The notes beneath the pieces were generated by a model, which was not told the DNA's origin, did not search any database, and worked only from the letters and a program-made list of their open reading frames with translations. This document shows, one piece after another, positions 48,261 to 59,304 of a stretch of DNA of 64,000 nucleotides; the first letter of the stretch is position 1, and each line of letters begins with the position of its first letter. The stretch lies in assembly GCF_003853705.1 (NCBI RefSeq), contig NZ_QTQI01000022.1, positions 1 to 64,000 of the forward strand. The letters are read 5' to 3'. A program made the position numbers and the translations under genes. This DNA is from Burkholderia sp. Bp8992. Its GTDB lineage: Bacteria > Pseudomonadota > Gammaproteobacteria > Burkholderiales > Burkholderiaceae.

Positions 48261-49481
48261 ATGCGCAACCGGTCTCAAGCCGAACCGCGGGAAGCCGCTG
48301 CCGCCCCGCTCGGCGCGCCGCCCTCCGATCTTCCCACACCGCTGCTCGGCGGTCTCACGCCGGCGCAATTCATGCGCGGCTACTGGCAGAAGAAGCCGCT
48401 GCTGATCCGCCAGGCGATCCCCGGCGTCGCGTCGCCGGTCTCGCGTGACGCGCTGTTCGAACTGGCTGCCGACTATGACGCGGAATCGCGACTGATCACC
48501 CATTTTCGTAACAAGTGGCAACTGGCGCACGGCCCGTTCGAACCGGGCTCGCTGCCGGCCGTCACGCGCAAGGCGTGGACCCTGCTCGTGCAGGGGCTCG
48601 ACCTGCACGTCGACGCGGCGCGCGCGCTGCTCGACCGCTTCCGCTTCATCCCCGACGCGCGGCTGGACGACCTGATGATCTCGTATGCGACGGACGGCGG
48701 CGGCGTCGGCCCGCATTTCGATTCGTACGACGTCTTCCTGTTGCAGGTCGAAGGCCGGCGCCGCTGGCGCGTCGGCGCGCAGAAGGACCTGTCGCTGCAG
48801 CCGGACGTGCCGCTGAAGATCCTCGAAAACTTCGAGCCGAGCGACGAATGGGTGCTGGAGCCCGGCGACATGCTTTACCTGCCGCCGCACATCGCGCACG
48901 ACGGCGTCGCCGAAGGCGAGTGCATGACCTGCTCGATCGGCTTCCGGGCGCCGTCCGCCGGCGAACTGGGCGCCCAGTTCCTGTACTATCTCGCGGAGCG
49001 CGGCGGCCTGCGCGACGGCGGCGGCGACGACCTTTACCGCGACCCGAAGCAGCCGGCCGTCGACACGCCCGCGCAATTGCCCCCGGCGATGGTCGAACGT
49101 GTCGCCGAGATCGTCGACGCGATCCGCTGGCGCAAGCGCGACGTCGCCGAATTCCTCGGTTGCTACCTGAGCGAGCCCAAGCCGAACGTCGTATTCGACC
49201 CGCCGGCGCGCCCGCTGTCCGAGTCCGCGTTCGTCACGCAAGCGTCACGGCGAGGCGTATGTCTCGACAGAAGAGCCGCATTGATGTATAACGCGCGCTC
49301 GTACTTCATTAATGGCGAGGAAGGACCGCTCGAGCAGGCCGGTGAATGGCTGCCCGAACTGGCCGATCAACGCCAGATGGAGGCGAAACGGTTTGTAACA
49401 CTATCCCGGGTTCCCTCGATGACAGCCTTGTTGCACGAGTGGTATCGTGCGGGCTGGATACGGGTCGGAAGCCGGAATTAG
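48261..49481 (+). CDS. roxA: ribosomal protein uL16 3-hydroxylase-like JmjC/cupin oxygenase
   Basis: This is a 2-oxoglutarate- and iron-dependent oxygenase of the YcfD/RoxA type, which hydroxylates an arginine on ribosomal protein uL16. It has 406 residues from ATG 48261. The iron-ligand motif HFDSYDVF gives His and Asp, and the distal His lies in YLPPHIAHDG. The segment VEGRRRWRVG and the C-terminal winged-helix region also match. Upstream in-frame codons lie over slyD regulatory DNA and are rejected. It is divergent from slyD. Confidence 0.88.
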   Translation: MRNRSQAEPREAAAAPLGAPPSDLPTPLLGGLTPAQFMRGYWQKKPLLIRQAIPGVASPVSRDALFELAADYDAESRLITHFRNKWQLAHGPFEPGSLPAVTRKAWTLLVQGLDLHVDAARALLDRFRFIPDARLDDLMISYATDGGGVGPHFDSYDVFLLQVEGRRRWRVGAQKDLSLQPDVPLKILENFEPSDEWVLEPGDMLYLPPHIAHDGVAEGECMTCSIGFRAPSAGELGAQFLYYLAERGGLRDGGGDDLYRDPKQPAVDTPAQLPPAMVERVAEIVDAIRWRKRDVAEFLGCYLSEPKPNVVFDPPARPLSESAFVTQASRRGVCLDRRAALMYNARSYFINGEEGPLEQAGEWLPELADQRQMEAKRFVTLSRVPSMTALLHEWYRAGWIRVGSRN

Positions 49482-49552
49482 TGTGAGTCGCCCCGTATGC
49501 CCGTACGGATCAAATTCTGTATGGGAAAGACAACGTATTGACCCCGCATTTG

Positions 49553-49581
49553 TCGACGGTCGATAGGAAAGTGCATATAAT
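49553..49581 (+). promoter_or_regulatory. promoter of the Ala/Ser-rich lipoprotein gene
   Basis: TCGACG (49553-49558), a 17-bp spacer and a perfect TATAAT (49576-49581) lie upstream, giving a leader of about 125 nt before the lipoprotein ATG. Confidence 0.7.
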
Positions 49582-49713
49582 TTCCGCCCAAGCCGTAGGG
49601 AAGATTCACGCTCTAAGAAGTGCATCTCCACCAGCGGCCCAGGTCGGTGTTGGAGCACATTACCGGTATTGTTTCGCGCTGTTGCTTACCTTTAACCATA
49701 AAAGGACGTGATC

Positions 49714-49977
49714 ATGAAGAAATCCCTCCTCGTAGCTTCCCTGTTGGCTGCTGTTGCACTGGCTGCTTGCAACAAGAGCGCTGACCAAGCTGCTTCGTCG
49801 GCTGCAAGCGACGCGGCTGCTGCTGCTTCGACGGCTGCTTCGGCAGTTGCTGGTGCAGCAAGCGACGCTTCGGCCGCTGCTTCGTCGGCAACGGCTGCTG
49901 CGAGCGACGCTGCTGCTGCAGTGGCGTCGGCTGCTTCGGCAGCGACGGCTGCTCCGGCTTCGGGCGCAAGCCAGTAA
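49714..49977 (+). CDS. small Ala/Ser-rich lipoprotein
   Basis: The 87-residue lipoprotein has the lipobox LAAC with lipidated Cys near residue 19, then NKSADQ, then a long low-complexity stretch of Ala, Ser and Thr with regular Asp, probably helical. Its layout (lipid anchor plus helical rod) recalls Lpp-type proteins, but the sequence is not Lpp. Codon choice is unusual: GCT and GCA are common for Ala, where neighbours favour GCG and GCC, as in very highly expressed genes. AAAGGA lies 7 bp before the ATG, so the in-frame GTG two codons earlier is rejected. It has its own promoter and terminator. Confidence 0.85.
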   Translation: MKKSLLVASLLAAVALAACNKSADQAASSAASDAAAAASTAASAVAGAASDASAAASSATAAASDAAAAVASAASAATAAPASGASQ

Positions 49978-49995
49978 GCCTTCAGCATCAGCTGA

Positions 49996-50025
49996 AAAAA
50001 AACCGGCCCGAGGGCCGGTTTTTTT
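49996..50025 (+). terminator. Rho-independent terminator
   Basis: A strong hairpin AACCGGCCC / GGGCCGGTT with a short loop has flanking A and T runs of 7-8. It sits 18 bp after the lipoprotein stop and can also end the opposing MBL hydrolase transcript. Confidence 0.9.
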
Positions 50026-50091
50026 ACGTCTGCCGTTTCGGTACACATCGCCCGGCAGCCGCACGGGGCCGCCGCAGCGGCCCTGCCCCGC

Positions 50092-50868
50092 TCATCCGAG
50101 CATCAGCCAGTCGAAGCCCGCGTCCTGCGAGGCCACGATCACGTCCTCCCCGTCCGTCCCCAGCACGCCGCCGAACGCCCGGCGGGCCAGTTCCGGCAGG
50201 TTGTTCTGCTGGCTCAGGTGCGCCGCGACCAGGTGCTTGAGGCGGCTGCGTTCGAGCGACGCGAGGATGTCCGCCGCCGCATCGTTGCTCAGGTGGCCGT
50301 GGTTGCCGCCGATCCGCGCCTTCAGCGACTGCGGATAGCGGCTCGCAGCCAGCATCGCGGTATCGTGGTTGGATTCGAGCACCAGCGCGTCACAGCCGCT
50401 CAGGACGGCCTTGATGTGCGGCGTGGCCATTCCGACGTCCGTCAGCACGCCGAGCCGGCTGCAGCCGTCCATGAAGACGAACTGCAGCGGTTCCCGCGCA
50501 TCGTGGGGGACCGTGTAGGGCATCACGGCCAGATCGCGTATCGCGGCCGTCTCGTCGCCCCACAGCACGTGGAGATCGACGTCGGCCTCGTCCGCGCCGA
50601 CCGCGCGCGCGGTGCCCCAGCTCATATAGAGCGGCAGCGACGCGCGGCGGGCGAGCGTCAGCGCACTGCCGACGTGGTCGCTGTGTTCGTGGGTGATGAG
50701 GATCGCATCGAGATCGTCGATGCCGAGATTCAGGCGGCCGAGCCGGCGCTCGACCTCCTTGGCGGAGAAACCGCAATCGAGCAGCACGCGCGTGGTCGTC
50801 GTGCCGCTCGAGGCCTCGACGACCAGCGCGTTACCTTCGCTGCCGCTTCCGAGGCTGGCGAATCTCAC
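50092..50868 (-). CDS. MBL-fold metallohydrolase (YycJ/WalJ-like)
   Basis: This is a metallo-beta-lactamase-fold hydrolase of 258 residues with the metal motif THEHSDH, a further aspartate in LGVLTDVG and a late histidine in GNHGHLS / AAHLSQQNN. It resembles YycJ/WalJ-type exonuclease-like proteins. The start ATG lies 4 bp after bamC, so it is co-translated with it. In many bacteria this family acts on DNA; the function here is inference. Confidence 0.85.
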   Translation of the reverse strand: MRFASLGSGSEGNALVVEASSGTTTTRVLLDCGFSAKEVERRLGRLNLGIDDLDAILITHEHSDHVGSALTLARRASLPLYMSWGTARAVGADEADVDLHVLWGDETAAIRDLAVMPYTVPHDAREPLQFVFMDGCSRLGVLTDVGMATPHIKAVLSGCDALVLESNHDTAMLAASRYPQSLKARIGGNHGHLSNDAAADILASLERSRLKHLVAAHLSQQNNLPELARRAFGGVLGTDGEDVIVASQDAGFDWLMLG

Positions 50869-50872
50869 GCGC

Positions 50873-52018
50873 TCAGTTCAGCTGAGCTTGCAGCAGCGAG
50901 ATGATCCGCTGCGCGTCCGACGAGTTGTCGACCTGGCCATTCGCGCCGATCACCGCGACCTGCGTGCCGCTGGCGCCTTGCGCGCGGACGTTGACGAGGT
51001 ATTCCTTGCCCGGCTTCGCCGCCGACGGGCCGCCGTAGAACAGCTTGCCGAACAGGCCGTCACGCTTGAGCTCTTCCATCGTATTCGCGTAGCGCACGGT
51101 GTACACGCCCTTCTCCCGGTCGCGATTGTCGACCGTGAAGTTGGTGCGGTCGAGCGCCAGGCCCACACGCAGCCACGCGCGATCGAACGACTCGGCCAGC
51201 TGCAGCGTCGCCGCGCCGCCGCTCGTGTCGCTGACCTGCGCCGGCGCCGTCGCGGAACGTGCGTCGGTCAGCAGCTGCTTCGCCTGCGCGTCGGTCAGGC
51301 CGAACTTCTGCATCAGCTTCGACAGGAACACGGCTTCGAGCACCGGGTTGCGCGGACGCTCTTCCCAACGCGACGACGTACCGCCCTGCGGGCCGACCAT
51401 CATTTCCTCCATCGCGCTGTGCGTGATCGAGATGTCGGTGTTGCCGTCCGACGTGCGGTTCACGAGCGTGCGGAAGCGATCGCGCGTGCCCGACGAGTAG
51501 GCGAAATCGATGACCTTGCCGATCGTGCGGCGGAACCAGTCGTCCGGGATATTCGCGCGGTTTTCGGCCCAGTCGGTCGCCATGATGCCGGTCGACGGCG
51601 CATCGGTCTTCAGCGAGAAGCCGTTCTCCTGCCAGAACTCCTTCAGGATCGGCCACAGCTGCTCGGGCGTCCGGCCGTCGACGACGAGCCAGCGGCGATC
51701 GCCGTCGCGCTCGATATGCATGCCGAGCGGATCCTGCGCGCTCGGGATGCCGTCGGTCGCGTTGCCGGCCTGCGTCGTGACCCGCGGCGGCAGCGTGCCG
51801 AGCCCGGCGTTGCTCGGCGGCGCAACGAACTGCTGCGTCGTCGGCACCGGCTTCAGGTCGCTCGGCACGGCCAGCGGCGGCGCCGAACCGGTGTTCTTGT
51901 AGTTGACCCGGTCGGGGGCCAGGTAGTCGTTCAGCGTATCGCAGCCAGCGAGCGCGCCCAGCGCCAGCGCCACCACCGACAACTGGATGGCGCGAGAGGA
52001 AATGGCGAAACGTTTCAT
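50873..52018 (-). CDS. bamC: outer-membrane assembly lipoprotein BamC
   Basis: This is a lipoprotein of the BAM complex that inserts beta-barrels into the outer membrane. It has 381 residues, the lipobox LAGC, and the conserved lasso region DTLNDYLAPDRVNYKNTG. Two helix-grip domains follow, with WLVVDGRTPEQLWPILKEFW and FDRAWLRVGLALDRTNFTV. It follows dapA by 111 bp and precedes the MBL gene by 4 bp. The dapA-bamC pairing is widespread in proteobacteria. Confidence 0.95.
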   Translation of the reverse strand: MKRFAISSRAIQLSVVALALGALAGCDTLNDYLAPDRVNYKNTGSAPPLAVPSDLKPVPTTQQFVAPPSNAGLGTLPPRVTTQAGNATDGIPSAQDPLGMHIERDGDRRWLVVDGRTPEQLWPILKEFWQENGFSLKTDAPSTGIMATDWAENRANIPDDWFRRTIGKVIDFAYSSGTRDRFRTLVNRTSDGNTDISITHSAMEEMMVGPQGGTSSRWEERPRNPVLEAVFLSKLMQKFGLTDAQAKQLLTDARSATAPAQVSDTSGGAATLQLAESFDRAWLRVGLALDRTNFTVDNRDREKGVYTVRYANTMEELKRDGLFGKLFYGGPSAAKPGKEYLVNVRAQGASGTQVAVIGANGQVDNSSDAQRIISLLQAQLN

Positions 52019-52129
52019 GAAATCCTTCGTCTTGCTAGAACGCTCGTCAGGAGCGGCGCCGGACGGAGCCGGCCGGTGCGGGTTGATCAGGGGTCGAGCC
52101 GGCAGCCGCAGGACGCGGCCGCCTCGGCA

Positions 52130-53032
<903 letters not shown>

Positions 53033-53078
53033 GAAACGCGATTGAATGTGTACCGGTAAACGTTGAGATTGTAGCGGA

Positions 53079-53681
53079 TTAGCCGGGCAGTTCGTAACGT
53101 GGAATTCCCGCCCCCGCCTTCGGGGTCGCGCCCTCGCGCACCGCGCCAAGACGCTGGACGAACGCCTCGCGCGGCGCGGCGACGAAACCGTCCTCGTACG
53201 CAACCACCCGGAGGCGGCCGTGCACGGCGTCCAGCAGCTCGCCCGGGGCGAGCAGGAACGCGGGGTTGGACGGTTTGCCGACCGTTTCGTTTCCTTGCGC
53301 GAAGGTTTCGTAGATCAGCACGCCGCCCGGCGCCACTGCATCGAGCAGATGGGGCCAGAGCGGACGATGCAGGTAGTTCGTGACGATCACGGCCGCAAAC
53401 TGCTCGCCGGCCGGCAGCGGCCACGGCGCGCCTTCGAGATCGGCCGCGCGGGCGTCAACGCCGGGAATCGCGCGCAATGCAGCCAGCGCGGCCGGATCGC
53501 GGTCGAGCGCGACGACCGGATGCCCGTGCGACGCGAACCAGCGCGCATGGCGGCCGCCGCCCGCGGCGACGTCGAGCACCGCGCCGCCGGCCGGCACGAG
53601 CCGCGACCATTGCACGACCCAGCGTGACGGCTCGGCCTGCGCGACGTGGCCGCCCGCGGCGGCGATGACGGATTCGCTCAT
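53079..53681 (-). CDS. class I SAM-dependent methyltransferase
   Basis: The 200-residue methyltransferase has motif I as [15 protein letters not shown], a following acidic loop [11 protein letters not shown] and the motif IV-like [15 protein letters not shown]. The substrate is unknown; it resembles small TehB-like members. ATG 53679-53681 lies 8 bp after trpS, in a tight minus-strand run. The open frame continues into trpS but without similarity. Confidence 0.85.
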   Translation of the reverse strand: MSESVIAAAGGHVAQAEPSRWVVQWSRLVPAGGAVLDVAAGGGRHARWFASHGHPVVALDRDPAALAALRAIPGVDARAADLEGAPWPLPAGEQFAAVIVTNYLHRPLWPHLLDAVAPGGVLIYETFAQGNETVGKPSNPAFLLAPGELLDAVHGRLRVVAYEDGFVAAPREAFVQRLGAVREGATPKAGAGIPRYELPG

Positions 53682-53689
53682 GCGCGGGA

Positions 53690-54892
<1,203 letters not shown>

Positions 54893-54900
54893 GATTGTCG

Positions 54901-55563
54901 TTAGAAAAGCGAGGCGAATGGGGACAGGATGGCGCTCAGCACGGCGTAGCCGACGTTGACGAGCGGGCGCAGCCAGAAATTCGTCAGCACGCCCGTCGCG
55001 ACCAGCGCGAGGACGATGATGAAACCGTACGGCTCGATGCGCGACAGCGCGATCGATTGCTTCGGCGGCAGCAGCGCCGCCAGGATGCGGCCGCCGTCGA
55101 GCGGCGGCAGCGGAAACAGGTTCAGCACGCCGAGCACGAGGTTCGCGCTGACGCCGGCAAACGCCATCCGCGTGAAGAACGGCTCGTCGACGCCGACGGC
55201 GGGCAGCACGAGCGTCAGCACGCCCCAGACCAGCGCCTGCGCGAAGTTGCAGGCCGGACCCGCGAGAGACACCCACAGGCTGCCCCAGCGCGGATTGCGC
55301 AGGTTGCCGAACGAAACCGGCACCGGCTTCGCATAGCCGAACAGGAACGCACCGCCCGTCAGGAAGTACATCACCAGCGGGATCGCGATCGTGCCAAGCG
55401 GATCGATGTGGCGCATCGGGTTGAACGACACGCGGCCCATCACGTAGGCGGTGTTGTCGCCGAGCAGGCGGGCGGCGTAGCCGTGCGCGGCCTCGTGCAG
55501 CGTGATCGCGAAGATCACGGGCAGCGCGTAGACGGCGATCGTCTGTATCAGGGAAGCATCCAT
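54901..55563 (-). CDS. site-2-type intramembrane metalloprotease (M50 family)
   Basis: The membrane protein of 220 residues has about six helices. The zinc motif HEXXH appears as ITLHEAAHGYAARLL in the first helix, and the distal metal ligand is in NLFPLPPLDGGRILAAL. The compact form lacks PDZ and CBS domains, matching the minimal M50 group seen beside trpS and the yciO gene in many beta-proteobacteria. The substrate is unknown. Confidence 0.92.
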   Translation of the reverse strand: MDASLIQTIAVYALPVIFAITLHEAAHGYAARLLGDNTAYVMGRVSFNPMRHIDPLGTIAIPLVMYFLTGGAFLFGYAKPVPVSFGNLRNPRWGSLWVSLAGPACNFAQALVWGVLTLVLPAVGVDEPFFTRMAFAGVSANLVLGVLNLFPLPPLDGGRILAALLPPKQSIALSRIEPYGFIIVLALVATGVLTNFWLRPLVNVGYAVLSAILSPFASLF

Positions 55564-55610
55564 ATCGCGTTATTGTAACAAGCGCACTCGCGCAAAAATG
55601 AACGGCCCGC

Positions 55611-56243
55611 TCAGGCGGCCGAGAGGCCGAACGGTTCCAGCGCGCCGCGCCCCGCGCGCACGAGCTCCGGCTCGTCGCCGGTCAGGTCGATCACCGTCGA
55701 CGGTTCGCGCGGGCACGCGCCGCCGTCGATCACGAGGTCGACCTGCTTCTCGAGCCGCGTGCGGATTTCCTCGGGATCGTTGAGCGGCTCGTCGTCCGGC
55801 GGCAGGATCAGCGTCGTGCCGAGCAGCGGCTGGCCGAGCGATTCCAGCAGCGCGAGCGTGATCGCATGGTCGGGCACGCGCAGCCCGATCGTCTTGCGCG
55901 ACGGGTGCGACAGCCGGCGCGGCACTTCCTTCGTCGCCTGCAGGATGAATACGTAGGGGCCCGGCGTCACCGACTTGATCTGCCGGTACTGGCGGTTGTC
56001 GACCATCGCGAAGTTCGCGAGCTCCGACAGGTCGCGCACGAGCAGCGACAGGTGCTGCTTCTCGTCGAGGCCGCGAATCCGGCGCACGCGCTCGACCGCA
56101 TCCTTGTCGTCGAGATGGCACGCGAGCGCATAGCTCGAATCGGTCGGCATCGCGATCACGCCGCCCTTGCTGACGATCTCCACGGCCTGCTTGATCAGGC
56201 GCGGCTGCGGATTATCCGGATGAATCCTGAAGAACTGGGACAT
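55611..56243 (-). CDS. YciO/Sua5-family threonylcarbamoyl-AMP synthase-like protein
   Basis: The 210 residues carry a YrdC-type domain: VISKGGVIAMPTDSSYALAC-like start (IVSKGGVIAMPTDSSYALAC), QHLSLLVRDLSELANFA and PSTVIDLTGDEP. It groups by look with YciO rather than TsaC/Sua5, so a direct role in t6A synthesis is not certain. ATG 56241-56243 is chosen; ten more codons are open upstream. Confidence 0.88.
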   Translation of the reverse strand: MSQFFRIHPDNPQPRLIKQAVEIVSKGGVIAMPTDSSYALACHLDDKDAVERVRRIRGLDEKQHLSLLVRDLSELANFAMVDNRQYRQIKSVTPGPYVFILQATKEVPRRLSHPSRKTIGLRVPDHAITLALLESLGQPLLGTTLILPPDDEPLNDPEEIRTRLEKQVDLVIDGGACPREPSTVIDLTGDEPELVRAGRGALEPFGLSAA

Positions 56244-56312
56244 GGGGGCACGTAAAGGGGGAGGAATCGGCAACGCACGGCGGCGGCACGGGCGGCGGTC
56301 GGCCGCCCGGCG

Positions 56313-57152
56313 TCAGAGCCAGCGTTCCCAGACCGGCGTGAGGTCGGACGGCAACGGCGGCAGGCTGCCGAGCTCGACGCGGCCCTCGCCCGGCGCATGG
56401 AAATCCGAGCCGCGCGACACTTCGAAGCCGAAGCGGCGCGCAACGTCCGCGTATTCGCGGTACTGGTCGGGCGTATGACTGCCCGTGATGACTTCGATCG
56501 CGCGGCCGCCCAGATCGATGAACTCGCCGAAGAACGCGTCGAATTCGACCGGCGTGTAGCGGTAGCGGCCCGGATGCGCGACCACGGCTTCGCCGCCCGC
56601 CGCGCGGATCCAGCCGACCGCGTCGGACAGCGACGCCCAGCGATGCGGGACGAAGCCGGGCTTGCCGTCGCCGAGCAGGCGGTCGAACACGTCGGACGTC
56701 GATTCGGCGTGGCCGTTCTCGACGAGAAAGCGCGCGAAATGCGTGCGCGAGATCAGGTCGGGATTCGACACGTACTTCAGCGCGCCGTCGTACGCGCCGG
56801 GAATGCCGAGCGTCGCAAGCTGCTCGCCGATCGCCACCGCGCGCGCCGCGCGGCCGTGGCGCGTGCGGTACAGGCCGTCGACCAGCGCCGGGTTCGCGGG
56901 ATCGATGTTCAGGCCGACGATGTGCACGGTGCGCGACGCCCACGTGACCGAAATCTCGACGCCGCTCAGGTAGCGCATGCCGAGCGCTTCCGCCTCGCTG
57001 CGTGCCGCTGCCTGGCCGCCGATTTCATCGTGGTCGGTCAGCGCCCACAGGGTCACGCCGCCCGCATGCGCGCGGCGCGCGACGTCGGCAGGCGGCAGCA
57101 ACCCGTCGGAAACATTGGAATGGCAGTGGAGATCGGCGTTCATCGTAGGCAT
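56313..57152 (-). CDS. PHP-domain phosphoesterase (YciV/RNase AM type)
   Basis: This is a metal-dependent phosphoesterase with a PHP domain, 279 residues. Metal ligands appear in ADLHCHSNVSDGLLPP, WALTDHDEIGG and RGSDFHAPGE, plus AHPGRYRYTP. In E. coli the homologue removes 5' nucleotides from rRNA precursors and acts on 3',5'-bisphosphate nucleotides. Its position upstream of yciO and trpS is conserved in many beta-proteobacteria. Confidence 0.9.
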   Translation of the reverse strand: MPTMNADLHCHSNVSDGLLPPADVARRAHAGGVTLWALTDHDEIGGQAAARSEAEALGMRYLSGVEISVTWASRTVHIVGLNIDPANPALVDGLYRTRHGRAARAVAIGEQLATLGIPGAYDGALKYVSNPDLISRTHFARFLVENGHAESTSDVFDRLLGDGKPGFVPHRWASLSDAVGWIRAAGGEAVVAHPGRYRYTPVEFDAFFGEFIDLGGRAIEVITGSHTPDQYREYADVARRFGFEVSRGSDFHAPGEGRVELGSLPPLPSDLTPVWERWL

Positions 57153-57225
57153 GGCAGGTAAGGCTTCATTCTACTGCAATGCGGCAATTGCGCCGCCCGC
57201 CTGCCCTGCCGCCGGCGTCGCGCGC

Positions 57226-58116
57226 CTACGCGCAGAACGCCTCGATCAGCGCCGCGACCTGCTCGGGCTGGTCGTGATGCACCATGTGGCCGGCATCCTC
57301 GACGAGCTTTTCGCGCCAGTCGGGGAACGCGTCGAAGCGCGCCTTGAATTCGGGCAGCGGAATGTCGCCGGCGATGTGCGCGAGCGTCGGCGAATTGACG
57401 GCTTCGACATGCAGCACCTTCGCCCGCACCTGCTTCCAGGTGGCCATCACTTCATCGAGCCGGTACAGCAGCGGGCCCGGCATCTTGTGCGCCGGGTCGG
57501 CCAGCAGGTGGTAAAGGCCGTCGTCGCCGCGCTTCGACCAGTGCTCGGCGAGAAACGCGGCACGGCGCGGTGCGAGCCGCGGATTGGTCTTGATCAGGCG
57601 CGCCGCCACGTCGTCGAGGGACGCGTACGGCCGCAGCGCGGGCGGCTCGCGCAGTTCGTCCAGCCAGCCGCGCAACCGGCGCGGCGCCTGCTCGGCACGC
57701 GCGGGCGCGAGCCCGAAGCCTTCGAGGTCGACCACGCGCCGCACGCGCTCCGGCCGTGCGCCGGCGTACAGGCACACGACGTTCGCGCCCATGCTGTGGC
57801 CGACCAGGTTGACTTCGCCGCCCGGCGCATAGTGGTCGACGAGCGCATCGAGGTCGCCGAGGTATTCGTGGAACCAGTAGTGGCCGCCGCCCTGCCGCGC
57901 GACCGGCCAGTCGGACAGCCCGAAGCCGCGCGCATCGGGCGCGATCACCTGCCAGTCGCCCGCGAGCGCATCGACGACGAACTGGAACGACGCCGCGACG
58001 TCCATCCAGCCGTGCAGCATGAACAGCATCGGCGCATCGGGCCGGCCCCAGCGCCGCACATGCAGCTGGACGCCGCGCACCGTGACGAAATCGGAAACAG
58101 AACTCGAGGCACTCAT
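57226..58116 (-). CDS. alpha/beta hydrolase
   Basis: This is a serine hydrolase fold of 296 residues from ATG 58114-58116 (an alternative start lies 4 codons upstream). The oxyanion motif is LHGWMD, the nucleophile elbow is VGHSMGAN, and the acid/His pair is expected in the C-terminal third, with histidine in DAGHMVHHD. The lid segment after the elbow carries EGFGLAPARAEQAPRRL. The substrate is unknown. It is the first visible gene of the minus-strand run. Confidence 0.87.
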   Translation of the reverse strand: MSASSSVSDFVTVRGVQLHVRRWGRPDAPMLFMLHGWMDVAASFQFVVDALAGDWQVIAPDARGFGLSDWPVARQGGGHYWFHEYLGDLDALVDHYAPGGEVNLVGHSMGANVVCLYAGARPERVRRVVDLEGFGLAPARAEQAPRRLRGWLDELREPPALRPYASLDDVAARLIKTNPRLAPRRAAFLAEHWSKRGDDGLYHLLADPAHKMPGPLLYRLDEVMATWKQVRAKVLHVEAVNSPTLAHIAGDIPLPEFKARFDAFPDWREKLVEDAGHMVHHDQPEQVAALIEAFCA

Positions 58117-58294
58117 TGCAGCCGCCAAAAAAAAGAATGGTCGTTCGATTATAGCGGCGACGCCCCCGTTCCGGCGGCCGGCAATCGAGGCTCCGCTCTA
58201 GCGGCGCGGGCATTCGAAGGCCGGCCGGGAATCCCCACGGGCCGCGTGCGCGGGCCGCCGGGCGGCCGACCGGACACGGCCGGACGCGATCCGG

Positions 58295-59161
58295 CTAATG
58301 CGCGGCGTTACCCTCCGCCGCGTTCGCCGCGTCCTGCGCGGCCAGTGCGTCGAGTTCGGCCTGCTCGAAGCCGGCGTCGCGCCGTGCATCGAAGTTGAAC
58401 GGGCCGCGCAGCCGCGGCGCATGGTACTGCTCCGCAAGCTGCCGGTAGGTCGGCACCGGATCGCGGCCGGCTGCGTCGCACAGATGCCGGAACCAGCGGT
58501 TGCCGATCGCGACATGGCCGATCTCGTCGCGCAGGATCACGTCGAGGATCGCAGCCGACGCGTCGTCGCCCGCCTGCAGGAGCCGTGCGCGGATCGGCGG
58601 CGACGCGTCGAGCCCGCGCGCCTCCAGCGTGCGCGGCACGAGCGCCATGCGCGCCAGCACATCGCGCTTGGTCCGCTCGCACATCTCCCACAGCCCGTTG
58701 TGCGCGGGAAAATCGCCGTACGCGTGCCCGAATGCCGCGAGACGGTCCGACAGCAGCGTGAAGTGATAGGCCTCCTCGGCCGCGACCTTCAGCCAGTCCG
58801 CATAGAACGCGTCCGGCATGCCGGCGAAACGCCAGACTGCGTCGAGCGCCAGGTTGATCGCGTTGAACTCGATATGGGCGAGCGCGTGCAGCAGCACGGC
58901 GCGCCCTTCGGGCGAACGCATGCTGCGCCGCTGGAGCTGGCGCGGCTCGACCAGCGGCGGCCGCGCCGGGTGCCCGGGCAGATCGGCCGGTTCGGGCAGC
59001 GCGAGCGACGGCATGATCGTGGCCTGCCCGGCCCGCAACGCCTCGTGCAGCGCGCGCACCTGCGCGGCCTTGGCCGCGGGTTCGGACACGCGCAGCGCGT
59101 CGAGCGCCGCGCCGCGCATACAGGCCGGCGCATTGCCGATGGAAAAAGACGCCATGCTCAT
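58295..59161 (-). CDS. DUF455 ferritin-like protein
   Basis: This is a ferritin-like four-helix protein of the DUF455 family, function not established. Metal-binding Glu/His are visible in LAHIEFNAINLALDAVWRF, AAEEAYHFTLLSDRL and ILRDEIGHVAIGNRWF. The start is uncertain: ATG 59159-59161 (used, 288 residues) or 59153-59155, with no strong ribosome site for either. It is divergent from the gamma-carbonic anhydrase gene. Confidence 0.85.
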   Translation of the reverse strand: MSMASFSIGNAPACMRGAALDALRVSEPAAKAAQVRALHEALRAGQATIMPSLALPEPADLPGHPARPPLVEPRQLQRRSMRSPEGRAVLLHALAHIEFNAINLALDAVWRFAGMPDAFYADWLKVAAEEAYHFTLLSDRLAAFGHAYGDFPAHNGLWEMCERTKRDVLARMALVPRTLEARGLDASPPIRARLLQAGDDASAAILDVILRDEIGHVAIGNRWFRHLCDAAGRDPVPTYRQLAEQYHAPRLRGPFNFDARRDAGFEQAELDALAAQDAANAAEGNAAH

Positions 59162-59304
59162 AAACGGGGACACCCTGCGTGCGCGTCGCGGGAGCAGTTG
59201 CACGCGACGGTTTACAATATGCGATTGTTCCGCGGCGCCATGCGCCGGGCAAACCGGACGCGCCATTCTACCGGCGCCCATCACCGAAGAGACAAGGAGA
59301 CTCC

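Noticed and set aside
49750-49970. Repeated GCTGCTTCGGC-like units, at first look a short repeat or CRISPR-like array
   Set aside because: These are codon-level repetition encoding an Ala/Ser-rich lipoprotein; there is no regular repeat-spacer structure.
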